Positions 1 through 9,210 of a DNA stretch of 64,000 nt are shown in pieces. The notes under the pieces are model-generated. The model was not told the origin of the DNA. It saw only the letters and a program-made list of their open reading frames with translations, and did not search any database. Numbering within the stretch: position 1 is the stretch's first letter; each line of letters begins with the position of its first letter. Source of the DNA: JACRAR01 sp041674465 (GTDB lineage Bacteria; Pseudomonadota; Gammaproteobacteria; Burkholderiales; Rhodocyclaceae); the NCBI GenBank assembly GCA_041674465.1, contig JBAYVV010000003.1, positions 1 to 64,000 on the forward strand, in the 5' to 3' direction. The translations under genes and the position numbers were made by a program.

Positions 1-225
1 GCCTCTAGATGTCTGCGCCAGTATTCAGGTCCGTGCCTCTTCGCCATCGCCTGTGCCTTAAAAAAGGCGACACGATTGCATAGCTCAGCAAAAAACTACA
101 GGTGGTGCCGACAGTCGCTTACGGCGAATGGCGGACTCTGGCTAACCGAGCAGACTTCAAATAGTTTGCTTTGCGGCGCTTCCATCAGTCACAAATTTGG
201 AACGCCACGGGCAGTTGCTTTTAGA

Positions 226-1185
226 TCAGGCCGCCACATCCTCTGGCAGACAATCCTTGTTCGAGAGTCCGCCAAAACGCTCGTAAAAATAATCCGCCGC
301 TTCGGGTAAAGCGCCTGCCGCAGTCTCAAGTTGTCCCATCAGATACTGTTCCGTCGCACATTGTGTGACACCGTACAAGTCTCGGCATATACGGCGCGCA
401 ATATCTCCAGGCCAATCCTTGGGAAGCAGTTGCGGAGGAAGTTGCGGGTCGCGCAACAACACGCGTCGGAATTCGTGCATCAAGAGGGTGCGCACGACAA
501 AGCATTGTTCCGGGTCGAGCGAGTGGGCTGCCTTTAGGTTAGTCAGCAATGGCCGGAAACGTTCGATATAACGCATGTAATCGGCAGCGATTTCCTTCAG
601 ATTCCAGCAGTCATGCACCATGTCTTGCAGCGGGATGCTCGTACTTGGCCGCAACGTCCTTCCCTGCATCACGACAACCTTGTCGAGGACACCGTTGCCT
701 TGAAGAATGTCGAACAGCGAATCGCTGCTGTCTGAAGGGTGGGCCAGGACTCCGGGCGCAATGATTCCGTAGCCTTCCCAAAGCAAATCCTTGCGCAAGA
801 CTTCGCGTTGTGCAATGGTAAGCTTTCCGCTGGTTGTCAATACCAACTGCCACCCCCCCGCCCACTGGGTTTGAGGCTGATCGTAAATGCGGCGGTAGGC
901 GTGCTCAAACCGGCGCCGACCGGTTGCAGTCAGGCTGTAGTAACTTTTTCGCCCACGCTGCTCCGCGACCAGCCAATTTTCTTTGGCGAGGCGAAACACA
1001 CTGGTACGAACCATGCGCGGATTGAGCCCGAGCGGAGCGACGAGGCGGATAAAACTGCCGAGCCAGACCGTGCCGCCATGAGGCGCGATCGAGTCGCCAT
1101 AAATTGTGATGATGAGCGAGTTGGCGCGGACTCTACGTTCGGCCAGAAAGCTGTCTACCCACAAACCGACAGCACGGCTTTTCAT
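226..1185 (-). CDS. paaX: PaaX family transcriptional regulator
   Basis: The protein (319 aa) matches the PaaX family, GntR-like winged-helix repressors of phenylacetate catabolism that respond to phenylacetyl-CoA. The N-terminal winged helix spans about residues 20-95, with the family-typical stretch MVRTSVFRLAKENWL near residues 58-72. The C-terminal PaaX_C region covers roughly 185-275. Length is close to the usual 300 or so. No paa catabolic genes are visible in the window, so the target operon may lie to the left or elsewhere. There is no good ribosome binding site before the chosen ATG, so the exact start is uncertain. The family call is confident; the ligand is inferred. Confidence 0.85.
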   Translation of the reverse strand: MKSRAVGLWVDSFLAERRVRANSLIITIYGDSIAPHGGTVWLGSFIRLVAPLGLNPRMVRTSVFRLAKENWLVAEQRGRKSYYSLTATGRRRFEHAYRRIYDQPQTQWAGGWQLVLTTSGKLTIAQREVLRKDLLWEGYGIIAPGVLAHPSDSSDSLFDILQGNGVLDKVVVMQGRTLRPSTSIPLQDMVHDCWNLKEIAADYMRYIERFRPLLTNLKAAHSLDPEQCFVVRTLLMHEFRRVLLRDPQLPPQLLPKDWPGDIARRICRDLYGVTQCATEQYLMGQLETAAGALPEAADYFYERFGGLSNKDCLPEDVAA

Positions 1186-1224
1186 TTTTGATTCTGGATG
1201 CCCTGATGCTTTAGCTGGGCTTGC

Positions 1225-1479
1225 TCATGTGCGCCGCTTGCGGATATGCTTGCCAGGCGCTGACGGCTTTCTATCTTGGGGCTGACGCGAGGGTGACTGT
1301 GACGATGTCTTCGCCGCATTGCCGGGAAGCTTTTTTGGTCCCATGCTGATCTCGATTTCAATGATCTCGTCCCATTGGGCATCCGTGCGCAAACGCTCCG
1401 GGATAGCCAGCAACTCGCGAAGTCTGGTCTGCGGATTGACCGGGGGAGTAGGAGTACGCGGTTGTTCCTCTGAAGTCAT
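1225..1479 (-). CDS. Hypothetical protein, Pro/Ser/Lys-rich
   Basis: An 84-residue protein with a Pro-rich start (residues 6-14), a short helical segment (about 17-45) and a basic, low-complexity Ser/Gln/Pro/Lys tail. No domain is recognised. Its ATG overlaps the stop codon of the GIY-YIG gene upstream (ATGA, 1476-1479), which suggests translational coupling and is the main support for it being real. The function is unknown. Confidence 0.5.
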   Translation of the reverse strand: MTSEEQPRTPTPPVNPQTRLRELLAIPERLRTDAQWDEIIEIEISMGPKKLPGNAAKTSSQSPSRQPQDRKPSAPGKHIRKRRT

Positions 1480-1745
1480 ACGCTTTTCCTTACTGAAACA
1501 CCTTGCTGCTTACAGAAAGCACGTTTTTCATCCGCGCTCAGTCGCTTCATCATATATTCAGCCTTCAATGCCGCTGACCTGTCAGGATACTCGACACTAG
1601 CCAACAAACACCTGGGCGGATGGGAGCGCGTATAACGAGCGCCTTTACCGTTGGCATGCGCCTGATAGCGTTGCGTCAAATTCACTGTAATGCCGGTGTA
1701 AATGCTACCGTCCTCGCATTCAATCATGTAAAGGAACCAAGCCAT
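1476..1745 (-). CDS. GIY-YIG nuclease family protein (UPF0213-like)
   Basis: A short (89 aa) single-domain GIY-YIG protein. The sequence opens with the FLYMIECEDGSIYTGIT segment, where the GIY and YIG tyrosines sit at about residues 5 and 15. The conserved Arg in LTQRYQAH follows, and the Glu of KAEYMMKRL near 65 fits the metal ligand. Family members of this size are small stand-alone proteins whose cellular role is poorly known; some cleave DNA. It is coupled by ATGA overlap to the downstream 84-aa gene. Confidence 0.85.
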   Translation of the reverse strand: MAWFLYMIECEDGSIYTGITVNLTQRYQAHANGKGARYTRSHPPRCLLASVEYPDRSAALKAEYMMKRLSADEKRAFCKQQGVSVRKSV

Positions 1746-2193
1746 CCTAGCATTGGCAAAAATAAAAACACAAGTACAAAGCTATCGCTTTGCCGGTTCG
1801 ATGATTTTACCGCCCTGACAGCATTATGCACGTTGTAAGCTGAGAACATCGATAAAATTCAAGCAATAACCTGCTTGGACCCGCGAAGGAGTCTCTGCAA
1901 ACGGTAGCCGCATGCAACTCAGTCACAATAGCGGCCAAATCTTCCCGTGGGTACACGATACCGGTCAGTTTTCATCTGCTTTAGCCCCGGCCCTGCAGCT
2001 AGGGTACTTGTTCAAATGATTCTGACAAGCTTTTGTTATAATGAGAAACATTGGTTTCACCGCAATTTGAACGTTATCCCGAATTTGTTCATGGTGAAAC
2101 GGTTGCGGCGACAAGAATACCTCTCCCTGCCCGAAGTGCATTGCGAGTCTTGGTCGCGCGTTTATTTTGCTGCATCTTTCGGAAAAATTGATT
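1746..2193. other. Intergenic region with the thrS leader
   Basis: No convincing gene is seen in these 448 bases; frames on both strands that run through it lack database-like features or a good ribosome binding site. It holds the divergent upstream regions of the GIY-YIG gene (minus) and thrS (plus). The segment after the putative promoter at 2034-2042 gives thrS an untranslated leader of about 145 nt. That is long enough for translational autocontrol of the kind known for E. coli thrS, but I did not identify a tRNA-like fold. Confidence 0.5.
2034..2042 (+). promoter_or_regulatory. Extended -10 promoter upstream of thrS
   Basis: The sequence TGT-TATAAT is a perfect -10 hexamer with the TGn extension. 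No good -35 hexamer lies 17 bases upstream, which fits an extended -10 promoter. The predicted start is near 2049. The same TGT-TATAAT arrangement precedes the tRNA-Pro gene at 9589. Confidence 0.5.
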
Positions 2194-4119
2194 ATGCCGG
2201 CGATTACCTTGCCCGACGGTTCCCGACGCGATTTCCTGCAACCAGTCAGCGTAGCAGAAGTGGCAGCCTCGATCGGCTCCGGTTTGGCCAAGGCGGCCTT
2301 GGCGGGTCTGTGCGATGGCAAACTGGTGGATACATCGCATCGCATCGAAAACGACACGAGCCTGGCTATCGTTACCGACAAGGATGCCCAGGGAATCGAA
2401 GTGCTCCGCCACTCGACTGCGCATTTGCTTGCCTATGCCGTCAAGCAGTTGTTTCCGGATGCACAGGTGACCATCGGTCCGACCGTTGAAAACGGTTTCT
2501 ACTATGACTTTGCCTACCAGCGCCCATTTACGCCCGAAGACATGGCGTCAATCGAAAAGCGCATGGCAGAACTGGCCAAGCAGGATTTCCCGGTAACCCG
2601 CGAGGTTTGGCCGAGAGACAAGGCCATCGAGTTCTTCAAGTCAATCGGTGAGCATTACAAAGCAGAATTGATCGCGGCGATTCCTGCCGGCGAGCAGGTT
2701 TCGCTTTACCGCGAAGGCGATTTTGTCGACCTCTGCCGCGGCCCGCACGTGCCATCAACAGGCAAGTTGAAGGTCTTCAAACTCATGAAACTGGCCGGTG
2801 CCTACTGGCGCGGCGATCCGAAAAACGAGCAACTGCAGCGGATCTACGGCACGGCCTGGGCGAAGAAGGAAGATCTTGATGCTTATTTGCACATGCTTGA
2901 AGAGGCGGAAAAACGTGATCACCGCAAGCTCGGGAAGCAACTCGACCTGTTCCACCTTCAGGATGAAGCGCCTGGCATGGTGTTCTGGCATCCGCACGGC
3001 TGGAAAATCTGGCTGGAAATCGAACAATACATGCGCGGTGTGCTTGGCCAGCACGGCTACCGTGAAGTCAAGACGCCGCAGGTGATGGACCGCGCGCTCT
3101 GGGAAAAGTCCGGGCATTGGGAAAATTACCACGAGAGCATGTTCACGACCTCTTCCGAAAACCGTGACTATGCGGTCAAGCCGATGAACTGCCCGGGACA
3201 TGTGCAAATATTCAACCAGGGAATCAAAAGTTATCGCGAACTGCCGTTGCGCCTCGCCGAATTTGGCTCCTGTCACAGGAATGAACCCTCGGGTGCCTTG
3301 CACGGCATCATGCGCGTTCGTGCATTCGTACAGGACGATGCGCATATTTTCTGCGCCGAAGAGCAGGTGCAATCCGAATCTCTGGCTTTCATAGACCTGT
3401 TGCGCGAGGTCTATGCCGATTTTGGCTTCGAGGAAATTCTGGTCAAGTTGTCCACCCGCCCCGACAAACGCATCGGTTCGGATGCGGCATGGGATCGAGC
3501 CGAGGCGGCCTTGGCGGAATCACTGGCGGCCAAAGGACTTGCCTTTGAACTGCAGCCCGGTGAAGGCGCTTTCTATGGGCCGAAGATCGAGTTCTCCCTG
3601 AAAGATTGCCTCGGCCGTGTCTGGCAATGCGGCACATTGCAACTCGATTTCTCCCTGCCGCAGCGTCTCGGTGCCGAATTCGTAGGTGAGGACAATGTGC
3701 GACACACACCGGTGATGCTGCATCGCGCGGTGCTTGGTTCGCTCGAGCGCTTCATCGGCATCCTTATTGAACACCATGCTGGCGCATTTCCTTTATGGCT
3801 TTCTCCAGTGCAGGTGGTAGTCATGAACATCTCCGAGGCCCAGGCCGATTATGCCCAGAGCGTGATGGAAAAGCTCCGAAAGGCAGGCTTCCGGGTTGAA
3901 TCGGATTTGCGCGGAGAGAAAATTAACTATAAAATACGCGAGCATAGCTTGTTGAAGCGGCCTTATCTTGTCGTGGTAGGCGATAAGGAGAAGGCCAGTG
4001 GGGTGGTCGCCGTACGTGCCCGTGGCAACCTTGATCTCGGGCAGATGTCTCCCGAATCTTTGATCCAACGCCTGGAGCAGGAACGGGGCGTGCGAGGTGT
4101 AAAGCACGCGGTGGCCTAA
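2194..4119 (+). CDS. thrS: Threonyl-tRNA synthetase
   Basis: This cytosolic class II synthetase charges tRNA-Thr and edits Ser-tRNA-Thr. At 641 aa it has the full family length: TGS domain (1-62), editing/SAD domain (about 70-240), catalytic core (about 245-535) and anticodon-binding domain (540-641). The three zinc ligands are visible: Cys333 in MNCPGH, His384 in DDAHIF and His510 in MLHRAV. I chose the ATG at 2194, giving MPAITLPDGS at the start of the TGS fold, over an upstream TTG in frame. It heads the thrS-infC-rpmI-rplT-pheS-pheT-ihfA cluster, the usual proteobacterial order. Confidence 0.98.
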   Translation: MPAITLPDGSRRDFLQPVSVAEVAASIGSGLAKAALAGLCDGKLVDTSHRIENDTSLAIVTDKDAQGIEVLRHSTAHLLAYAVKQLFPDAQVTIGPTVENGFYYDFAYQRPFTPEDMASIEKRMAELAKQDFPVTREVWPRDKAIEFFKSIGEHYKAELIAAIPAGEQVSLYREGDFVDLCRGPHVPSTGKLKVFKLMKLAGAYWRGDPKNEQLQRIYGTAWAKKEDLDAYLHMLEEAEKRDHRKLGKQLDLFHLQDEAPGMVFWHPHGWKIWLEIEQYMRGVLGQHGYREVKTPQVMDRALWEKSGHWENYHESMFTTSSENRDYAVKPMNCPGHVQIFNQGIKSYRELPLRLAEFGSCHRNEPSGALHGIMRVRAFVQDDAHIFCAEEQVQSESLAFIDLLREVYADFGFEEILVKLSTRPDKRIGSDAAWDRAEAALAESLAAKGLAFELQPGEGAFYGPKIEFSLKDCLGRVWQCGTLQLDFSLPQRLGAEFVGEDNVRHTPVMLHRAVLGSLERFIGILIEHHAGAFPLWLSPVQVVVMNISEAQADYAQSVMEKLRKAGFRVESDLRGEKINYKIREHSLLKRPYLVVVGDKEKASGVVAVRARGNLDLGQMSPESLIQRLEQERGVRGVKHAVA

Positions 4120-4147
4120 TTTTTTTGTTTATTTGGAGAACTGAACC

Positions 4148-4675
4148 ATCGCCCAAGAGAAGACGCACCGCGTCAATGAGGAAATCAACGCACCCGAAAT
4201 ACGTTTGGTCGGGCTGGATAGTGAACAACTTGGGATCGTGCCGCTACGTGCCGGACTCGATCTGGCCGAAGAAAAAGGAGTGGATCTGGTAGAAATTGCG
4301 CCGACGGCGCAGCCGCCGGTATGCCGCCTGATGGATTTCGGCAAATTCAAGTATCAGGAAGCCAAGCGTGCGCATGATGCCAAACTCAAGCAAAAGCAGA
4401 TCCAGGTCAAGGAAATAAAATTCCGCCCGGGTACCGACGAGGGCGATTACCAGATCAAGTTACGCAATCTGATCAAGTTCTTGCAGGAAGGCGACAAGAC
4501 CAAGGTCACTTTGCGTTTTAGAGGCCGGGAAATGGCCCACCAGGAATTTGGAATACGGCTGCTGGAAAGGGTCAAGGCCGATTTGCTGGAATATGGGGTT
4601 GTGGAACAGTTCCCGAAGATGGAAGGACGTCAGTTGGTCATGGTGCTGGCGCCGAGCAAGAAAGTAGGAAAGTAG
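4148..4675 (+). CDS. infC: Translation initiation factor IF-3 (AUC start)
   Basis: IF-3 (175 aa) binds the 30S subunit, keeps it free of 50S and rejects wrong start codons. The N-terminal domain begins AQEKTHRVNEEI and runs to about residue 75. A Lys-rich linker follows, then the C-terminal domain (about 88-175) with KIKFRPGTDEGDY-type sequence. No ATG, GTG or TTG fits the conserved N-terminus. The start is the ATC at 4148, seven bases after GGAGAA. A rare AUU or AUC start is known to let IF-3 repress its own synthesis, so autocontrol is inferred. It lies 28 bases after thrS. Confidence 0.96.
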   Translation: MAQEKTHRVNEEINAPEIRLVGLDSEQLGIVPLRAGLDLAEEKGVDLVEIAPTAQPPVCRLMDFGKFKYQEAKRAHDAKLKQKQIQVKEIKFRPGTDEGDYQIKLRNLIKFLQEGDKTKVTLRFRGREMAHQEFGIRLLERVKADLLEYGVVEQFPKMEGRQLVMVLAPSKKVGK

Positions 4676-4795
4676 CGAATTCGTCAGTTGCGCGGGAATG
4701 TCTCCCTGCGGAACGGACGCAACAAGTGGCTGCGGGTCATCCAAGTGTCTTCATAGCGAAGTCCACCCGGTGCCATGTCAAAAAGGAGATCTTCG

Positions 4796-4993
4796 ATGCC
4801 GAAGATGAAGACCAAAAGTGGCGCCAAAAAGCGCTTCAAGGCCCGTCCCGGCGGCAGCATCAAGCGTGCTTCCGCCTTCAAGCGTCACATTCTGACCAAA
4901 AAAACCACCAAGTCGAAACGCCAATTGCGCGGAACGACTGGAGTTGTTGCCGCAGACGTGAAATCCGTCCGCGCGATGATGCCCTACGCATAA
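4796..4993 (+). CDS. rpmI: 50S ribosomal protein L35 (bL35)
   Basis: A 65-residue, very basic protein beginning MPKMKTKSGAKKRFK, the L35 signature, and of family length. It is part of the large ribosomal subunit. A strong AAGGAG site lies before the ATG at 4796. It is followed 12 bases later by rplT, as in other bacteria. In E. coli L20 represses this operon through binding sites near rpmI; whether that applies here cannot be read from the sequence alone. Confidence 0.97.
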   Translation: MPKMKTKSGAKKRFKARPGGSIKRASAFKRHILTKKTTKSKRQLRGTTGVVAADVKSVRAMMPYA

Positions 4994-5005
4994 GGAGACG
5001 GACAA

Positions 5006-5377
5006 ATGCCTAGAGTCAAACGCGGAGTAACGGCGCACGCACGCCACAAGAAAGTTCTTGACGCAGCCAAGGGTTATCGCGGGCGTCGCAAGAGCGTCTA
5101 TCGTATCGCCAAGGAAGCGGTGATGAAGGCTGGGCAATATGCCTACCGCGATCGCCGCCAGAGAAAACGTCAGTTCCGTGCGCTCTGGATCGCTCGTATC
5201 AATGCCGGTGCGCGCGAGTTGGGCATGAACTACAGCGCTTTGATGAACGGCCTCAAAAAAGCCGCCATTGAAGTCGATCGCAAAGTGCTGGCTGATCTTG
5301 CGGTGTTCGACAAGCCCGCTTTCGCAGCGCTTGCGAACCAGGCCAAATCCCATTTGGTATCCAGCGCAGCAGCCTGA
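5006..5377 (+). CDS. rplT: 50S ribosomal protein L20 (bL20)
   Basis: 123 residues starting MPRVKRGVTAHARHKK, the hallmark L20 N-terminus, with the basic extension (1-60) that threads into 23S rRNA and the globular C-terminal half (about 60-118). L20 is an early assembly protein and in some bacteria the translational repressor of its own operon. AGGAG lies before the ATG. The next gene, pheS, starts 47 bases downstream after a strong hairpin. Confidence 0.98.
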   Translation: MPRVKRGVTAHARHKKVLDAAKGYRGRRKSVYRIAKEAVMKAGQYAYRDRRQRKRQFRALWIARINAGARELGMNYSALMNGLKKAAIEVDRKVLADLAVFDKPAFAALANQAKSHLVSSAAA

Positions 5378-5386
5378 TTAATGCTG

Positions 5387-5413
5387 GCGCGGAAACAGGA
5401 TCTGTTTCCGCGC
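5387..5413 (+). other. Hairpin between rplT and pheS
   Basis: GCGCGGAAACAG at 5387-5398 pairs perfectly with 5402-5413 around a three-base GAT loop. A further GCT/AGC pair is possible with one bulge. No clean T-run follows, so it is not a standard intrinsic terminator. It ends 11 bases before the pheS ATG, where no Shine-Dalgarno sequence is visible, and could act in mRNA processing or stability, or affect pheS initiation. Confidence 0.45.
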
Positions 5414-5424
5414 AGCTTCTTCCC

Positions 5425-6456
5425 ATGCACAACGTCGAACAACTTGTCGCAGCGGCTACTACCGAGTTTGCCGGCATCAACGATGCCGCTCAACTCGAGC
5501 AGGCCAAGGCGCGCTACCTGGGCAAGAGCGGTTCCCTGACGGAACTGCTCAAAAGCCTGGGACAGATGCCAGCCGAAGAACGGCGCAGCGCCGGCGCCAG
5601 CATCAACCGCGCCAAGGATCAGATCGAGGCGGCGCTCGGCGCCAGGCGCGAGGCGATCAAGCTTGCCGCGCTAGAAAATCAGCTCGATGTGTCCGCGCTC
5701 GACATCACCCTGCCCGGCCGGGGTCCGGGACGTGGTGGGCTGCATCCGACCATTCGCTCCTTGGAACGTATCGAGCAACTGTTCCGCTCGATCGGTTTCG
5801 AGGTCGCCGATGGCCCGGAAATCGAAGCGGACTGGTATAACTTCACCGCACTCAACACGCCGGAAAATCATCCGGCGCGTTCGATGCACGACACCTTCTA
5901 CCTCGACAATGCGCCCGGCGTATTGTTGCGCACCCATACCAGCCCGGTGCAGATTCGCTACATGCAGGCGCACGTGGCGCAATACGGCCATCTCGAGCAC
6001 ATGCCGGAGATCCGCATCATCGCCCCGGGACGCGTATATCGGGTCGATTCCGACGCCACCCATTCACCGATGTTTCATCAGGTCGAAGGTCTCTGGGTCG
6101 GTGAAAATGTCAGCTTTGCCGACCTGAAGGGCGTGGTCGCAGATTTCCTGCGGCGTTTCTTAGAGAGTGACGACCTCAAGACACGCTTCCGCCCCTCTTT
6201 CTTCCCATTCACCGAACCCTCGGCCGAGATCGATGCCGCCTTCATGAGCGGGCCGATGGAAGGCCGCTGGCTGGAGATTGGCGGTTGCGGCATGGTGCAT
6301 CCCAAAGTGTTACGCAACGCCGGCATCGACGCCGAACGTTATACCGGCTTCGCTTTCGGCATGGGTCTGGATCGTCTGACCATGCTGCGCTACGGCATCG
6401 ATGACCTGCGCCTGTTCTTTGACGGCGATCTGCGCTTCCTCTCGCAATTCAACTGA
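5425..6456 (+). CDS. pheS: Phenylalanyl-tRNA synthetase alpha subunit
   Basis: The alpha subunit (343 aa) of the cytosolic alpha2-beta2 class II synthetase carries the catalytic site. An N-terminal coiled-coil arm (about 1-95) binds tRNA-Phe and the catalytic core follows. Motif 2 lies around GRVYRVDSDATHSPMFHQ (about residues 197-214), and motif 3 around GFAFGMGLDRLTMLRYG near the end. Length is normal. No ribosome binding site is evident just before the ATG. pheT starts nine bases after the stop codon. Confidence 0.97.
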   Translation: MHNVEQLVAAATTEFAGINDAAQLEQAKARYLGKSGSLTELLKSLGQMPAEERRSAGASINRAKDQIEAALGARREAIKLAALENQLDVSALDITLPGRGPGRGGLHPTIRSLERIEQLFRSIGFEVADGPEIEADWYNFTALNTPENHPARSMHDTFYLDNAPGVLLRTHTSPVQIRYMQAHVAQYGHLEHMPEIRIIAPGRVYRVDSDATHSPMFHQVEGLWVGENVSFADLKGVVADFLRRFLESDDLKTRFRPSFFPFTEPSAEIDAAFMSGPMEGRWLEIGGCGMVHPKVLRNAGIDAERYTGFAFGMGLDRLTMLRYGIDDLRLFFDGDLRFLSQFN

Positions 6457-6465
6457 CCTACCAAC

Positions 6466-8865
6466 ATGCAGTTTTCTGAACACTGGCTCCGTAGCATGGT
6501 CAATCCGCCGCTGTCGAGCGGCGAACTCTCCCATCTGTTGACCATGGCTGGCCTCGAAGTCGAGGAGATGCAGCCTGCAGCGCCACCCTTCACCGGCATC
6601 GTGGTCGCCCAGGTGCTGTCTGTCGACAAGCACCCCGACGCCGACAAACTCAAACTCTGTCGGGTTGACGCAGGTTTGGGCGAGCCCTTGCAAATTGTGT
6701 GCGGCGCGCCCAATGTTGCTGCCGGAATGAAGGTGCCCTGCGCCTTGGTTGGCGCCGAATTACCCGGGCTGCGCATCAAGAAAGCCAAAGTACGCGGCAT
6801 CGAATCTTGCGGCATGCTTTGCTCGGCGCGCGAACTAGGCATTTCGGAAGATCATGGCGGCCTGCTCGCGTTGGCAGATGACGCATCAGTGGGACAAAAC
6901 ATCCGCGAGCACCTCATGCTCGACGATACACTGCTCACCCTGAAACTCACTCCGAACCGTGCTGACTGCCTTTCATTGCAGGGCATCGCCCGCGAAGTCG
7001 CCGCATTGAGCGGTGCGCCCCTGAACCTGCCTGCAGTCCTGGCCGTACCTGCCGTCCACGACAAGCAGCGCCAGATCGTGCTCGATGCGCCCAGTGCCTG
7101 CCCGCGCTACTGCGGCCGCATCATCAGTGCAGTCAATGCCAAAGCGCCGACACCTTACTGGATGAAACAACGCCTGGAGCGCAGCGGTATCCGGTCGATC
7201 AGTGCGCTGGTTGATGTCACCAACTATGTCATGCTGGAACTCGGACAGCCTCTGCACGCCTTCGACAATGAGCAACTCACGGGCAGCATTCATGTGCGTT
7301 TCCCAGGACCCGGCGAACAGCTCAAGTTGCTCAACGAGCAGATTGTCAGCCCCGCTGCAGATACGGCATTGATTGCCGATGAACACGGCGGCAGACGTGC
7401 GCTGGCACTCGCCGGCATCATGGGCGGCGAAGACAGCGGCATCAGTTCTGCAACCACGGAACTGTTCCTCGAAAGCGCTTTCTTTGCACCCGCTGCAATT
7501 GCCGGCAAGGCCCGCGCATTGGGATTTTCCAGTGATGCCTCGTATCGCTACGAGCGCGGTGTTGATTTCAAACTGCAGCGCAATGCAATCGAGCGCGCCA
7601 CGCAACTGATCCTCGATATCTGCGGGGGCAGCCCGGGACCAGTGGTCGAAGCCATTTCGCCAATCAATTTGCCTTCCCGAACACCGGTCAAACTGCGCAG
7701 CGCGCGCGCCGCCAAAGTCCTCGGCATTCCGCTCAGTCCTGCGCAAATCGAAAAGCTCTTGCAAGGCCTTGGATTCCCGATGCAGTGCGAGGAAAATGAC
7801 TTCGTCGTAACCCCGCCGTCATATCGCTACGATATCGAGATCGAAGAAGATCTCATCGAAGAAATCGCCCGTCTGCACGGCTACGACAACATCCCATCCC
7901 CTACGCCCAAAGGCCTGCTGACCATGCCGCTGCTGCCGGAAGAACGGCGCACACCGATGCAGTTGCGCCGTCAGCTTGCCGAACGCGACTATCAGGAAGT
8001 GGTCAATTTCAGTTTTGTAGACGCAAATTGGGAAACTGATTTCTACCCCAATTCCAATCCGATCAAATTGTCCAACCCGATTGCCAGCCAGATGAGCGTC
8101 ATGCGCTCGGGCTTGATCGGCGGACTCGTCGGCACCTTGGCCTACAACCTCAACCGCCGCACCAGGCGTGTCCGCGTATTCGAGGTTGGCCGATGCTTTC
8201 GGCGAACCTCGGAACAGGAACCCGTTGCCGGTTTTCAACAACCGATGCGGCTGGCAGCACTATGCTCCGGTCCGGCCTTGCCGGAACAATGGGGAGAATC
8301 CACCCGTCAGGTGGATTTCTTTGATCTCAAGGCCGACATCGAGACTCTGTTTGCACCGCAGCGTTTGGACTTCAGAAAAACCAAGCATCCGGCACTGCAC
8401 CCAGGACGCGCGGCAGTCGTACTTCTCGCCGGCAAGGAGATAGGGGTTATCGGAGAACTGCATCCGCAATGGGTGCAAAAGTACGAACTTGCCAGCCTCG
8501 GCAATGCTGCCCCAGTCGTCTTTGAACTGGAGTTTGATGCACTGACGGCCGTACCGTTGCCGCAATATCAGGGGGTATCACGTTTCCCCTCAGTGGAACG
8601 TGACTTGGCGTTGCTGGTGGCCCGCGAGCAACCCGTTGCATCGCTCCTGGATGCCTTGCGGGAAGGCGCGCCAAGCATCGTGCGTAGCGTCGAATTGTTC
8701 GACGTGTACCAGGGAAAAGGAGTCGAGCAAAGCAAAAAGAGTCTTGCATTCCACATAGTTATGCAAGATACTGAAAAAACTTTGGCGGACAGCGAAGCGG
8801 ACAAGGCCATCAAGCGCTTGACCGAGTTGGCACTGAGCAAGTTTGACGCAGCCTTGCGGTCCTAA
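6466..8865 (+). CDS. pheT: Phenylalanyl-tRNA synthetase beta subunit
   Basis: The beta subunit (799 aa, normal length) provides tRNA binding and editing. Domains in order: N-terminal tRNA-binding/EMAP-like fold (about 40-150), B3/B4 editing domain (about 210-385), B5 (about 400-475), a catalytic-like core without activity (about 480-690) and the FDX-ACB anticodon-binding domain (about 705-799). It follows pheS with a nine-base gap and is almost surely co-transcribed with it. Confidence 0.97.
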   Translation: MQFSEHWLRSMVNPPLSSGELSHLLTMAGLEVEEMQPAAPPFTGIVVAQVLSVDKHPDADKLKLCRVDAGLGEPLQIVCGAPNVAAGMKVPCALVGAELPGLRIKKAKVRGIESCGMLCSARELGISEDHGGLLALADDASVGQNIREHLMLDDTLLTLKLTPNRADCLSLQGIAREVAALSGAPLNLPAVLAVPAVHDKQRQIVLDAPSACPRYCGRIISAVNAKAPTPYWMKQRLERSGIRSISALVDVTNYVMLELGQPLHAFDNEQLTGSIHVRFPGPGEQLKLLNEQIVSPAADTALIADEHGGRRALALAGIMGGEDSGISSATTELFLESAFFAPAAIAGKARALGFSSDASYRYERGVDFKLQRNAIERATQLILDICGGSPGPVVEAISPINLPSRTPVKLRSARAAKVLGIPLSPAQIEKLLQGLGFPMQCEENDFVVTPPSYRYDIEIEEDLIEEIARLHGYDNIPSPTPKGLLTMPLLPEERRTPMQLRRQLAERDYQEVVNFSFVDANWETDFYPNSNPIKLSNPIASQMSVMRSGLIGGLVGTLAYNLNRRTRRVRVFEVGRCFRRTSEQEPVAGFQQPMRLAALCSGPALPEQWGESTRQVDFFDLKADIETLFAPQRLDFRKTKHPALHPGRAAVVLLAGKEIGVIGELHPQWVQKYELASLGNAAPVVFELEFDALTAVPLPQYQGVSRFPSVERDLALLVAREQPVASLLDALREGAPSIVRSVELFDVYQGKGVEQSKKSLAFHIVMQDTEKTLADSEADKAIKRLTELALSKFDAALRS

Positions 8866-8895
8866 CCAGAAGCAAACCGGAATTCAGGGGGAACA

Positions 8896-9210
8896 ATGAC
8901 ATTGACCAAGGCGGAACTCGCCGATCTGCTCTTCGAAAAAGTCGGACTGAACAAGCGCGAGGCGAAAGACATGGTCGAAAGTTTTTTTGAAGAAATTCGT
9001 GGTGCTTTGGAGAATGGCGACAGCGTCAAGCTCTCGAGCTTCGGTAATTTCCAGTTGCGTGACAAACCGCAACGGCCGGGTCGCAACCCCAAGACCGGTG
9101 AAGAAATTCCGATCACCGCACGCCGCGTTGTCACATTCCATGCCAGTCAGAAACTCAAGCTTGCCGTCGAAAATATCAAGCGCGACAGCAATGGCAACAT
9201 CCGACAGTAA
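8896..9210 (+). CDS. ihfA: Integration host factor alpha subunit
   Basis: IHF-alpha (104 aa) pairs with IHF-beta to bend DNA sharply at WATCAA-type sites, serving transcription, replication and phage integration. The DNABII signature with the RNPKTGEEIPI arm near residues 60-73 is present. A GGGGGAA ribosome binding site precedes the ATG. It follows pheT, the standard gammaproteobacterial and betaproteobacterial order. IHF may help integrate the neighbouring prophage, since lambda-type tyrosine recombinases often use it; that is inference. Confidence 0.97.
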   Translation: MTLTKAELADLLFEKVGLNKREAKDMVESFFEEIRGALENGDSVKLSSFGNFQLRDKPQRPGRNPKTGEEIPITARRVVTFHASQKLKLAVENIKRDSNGNIRQ

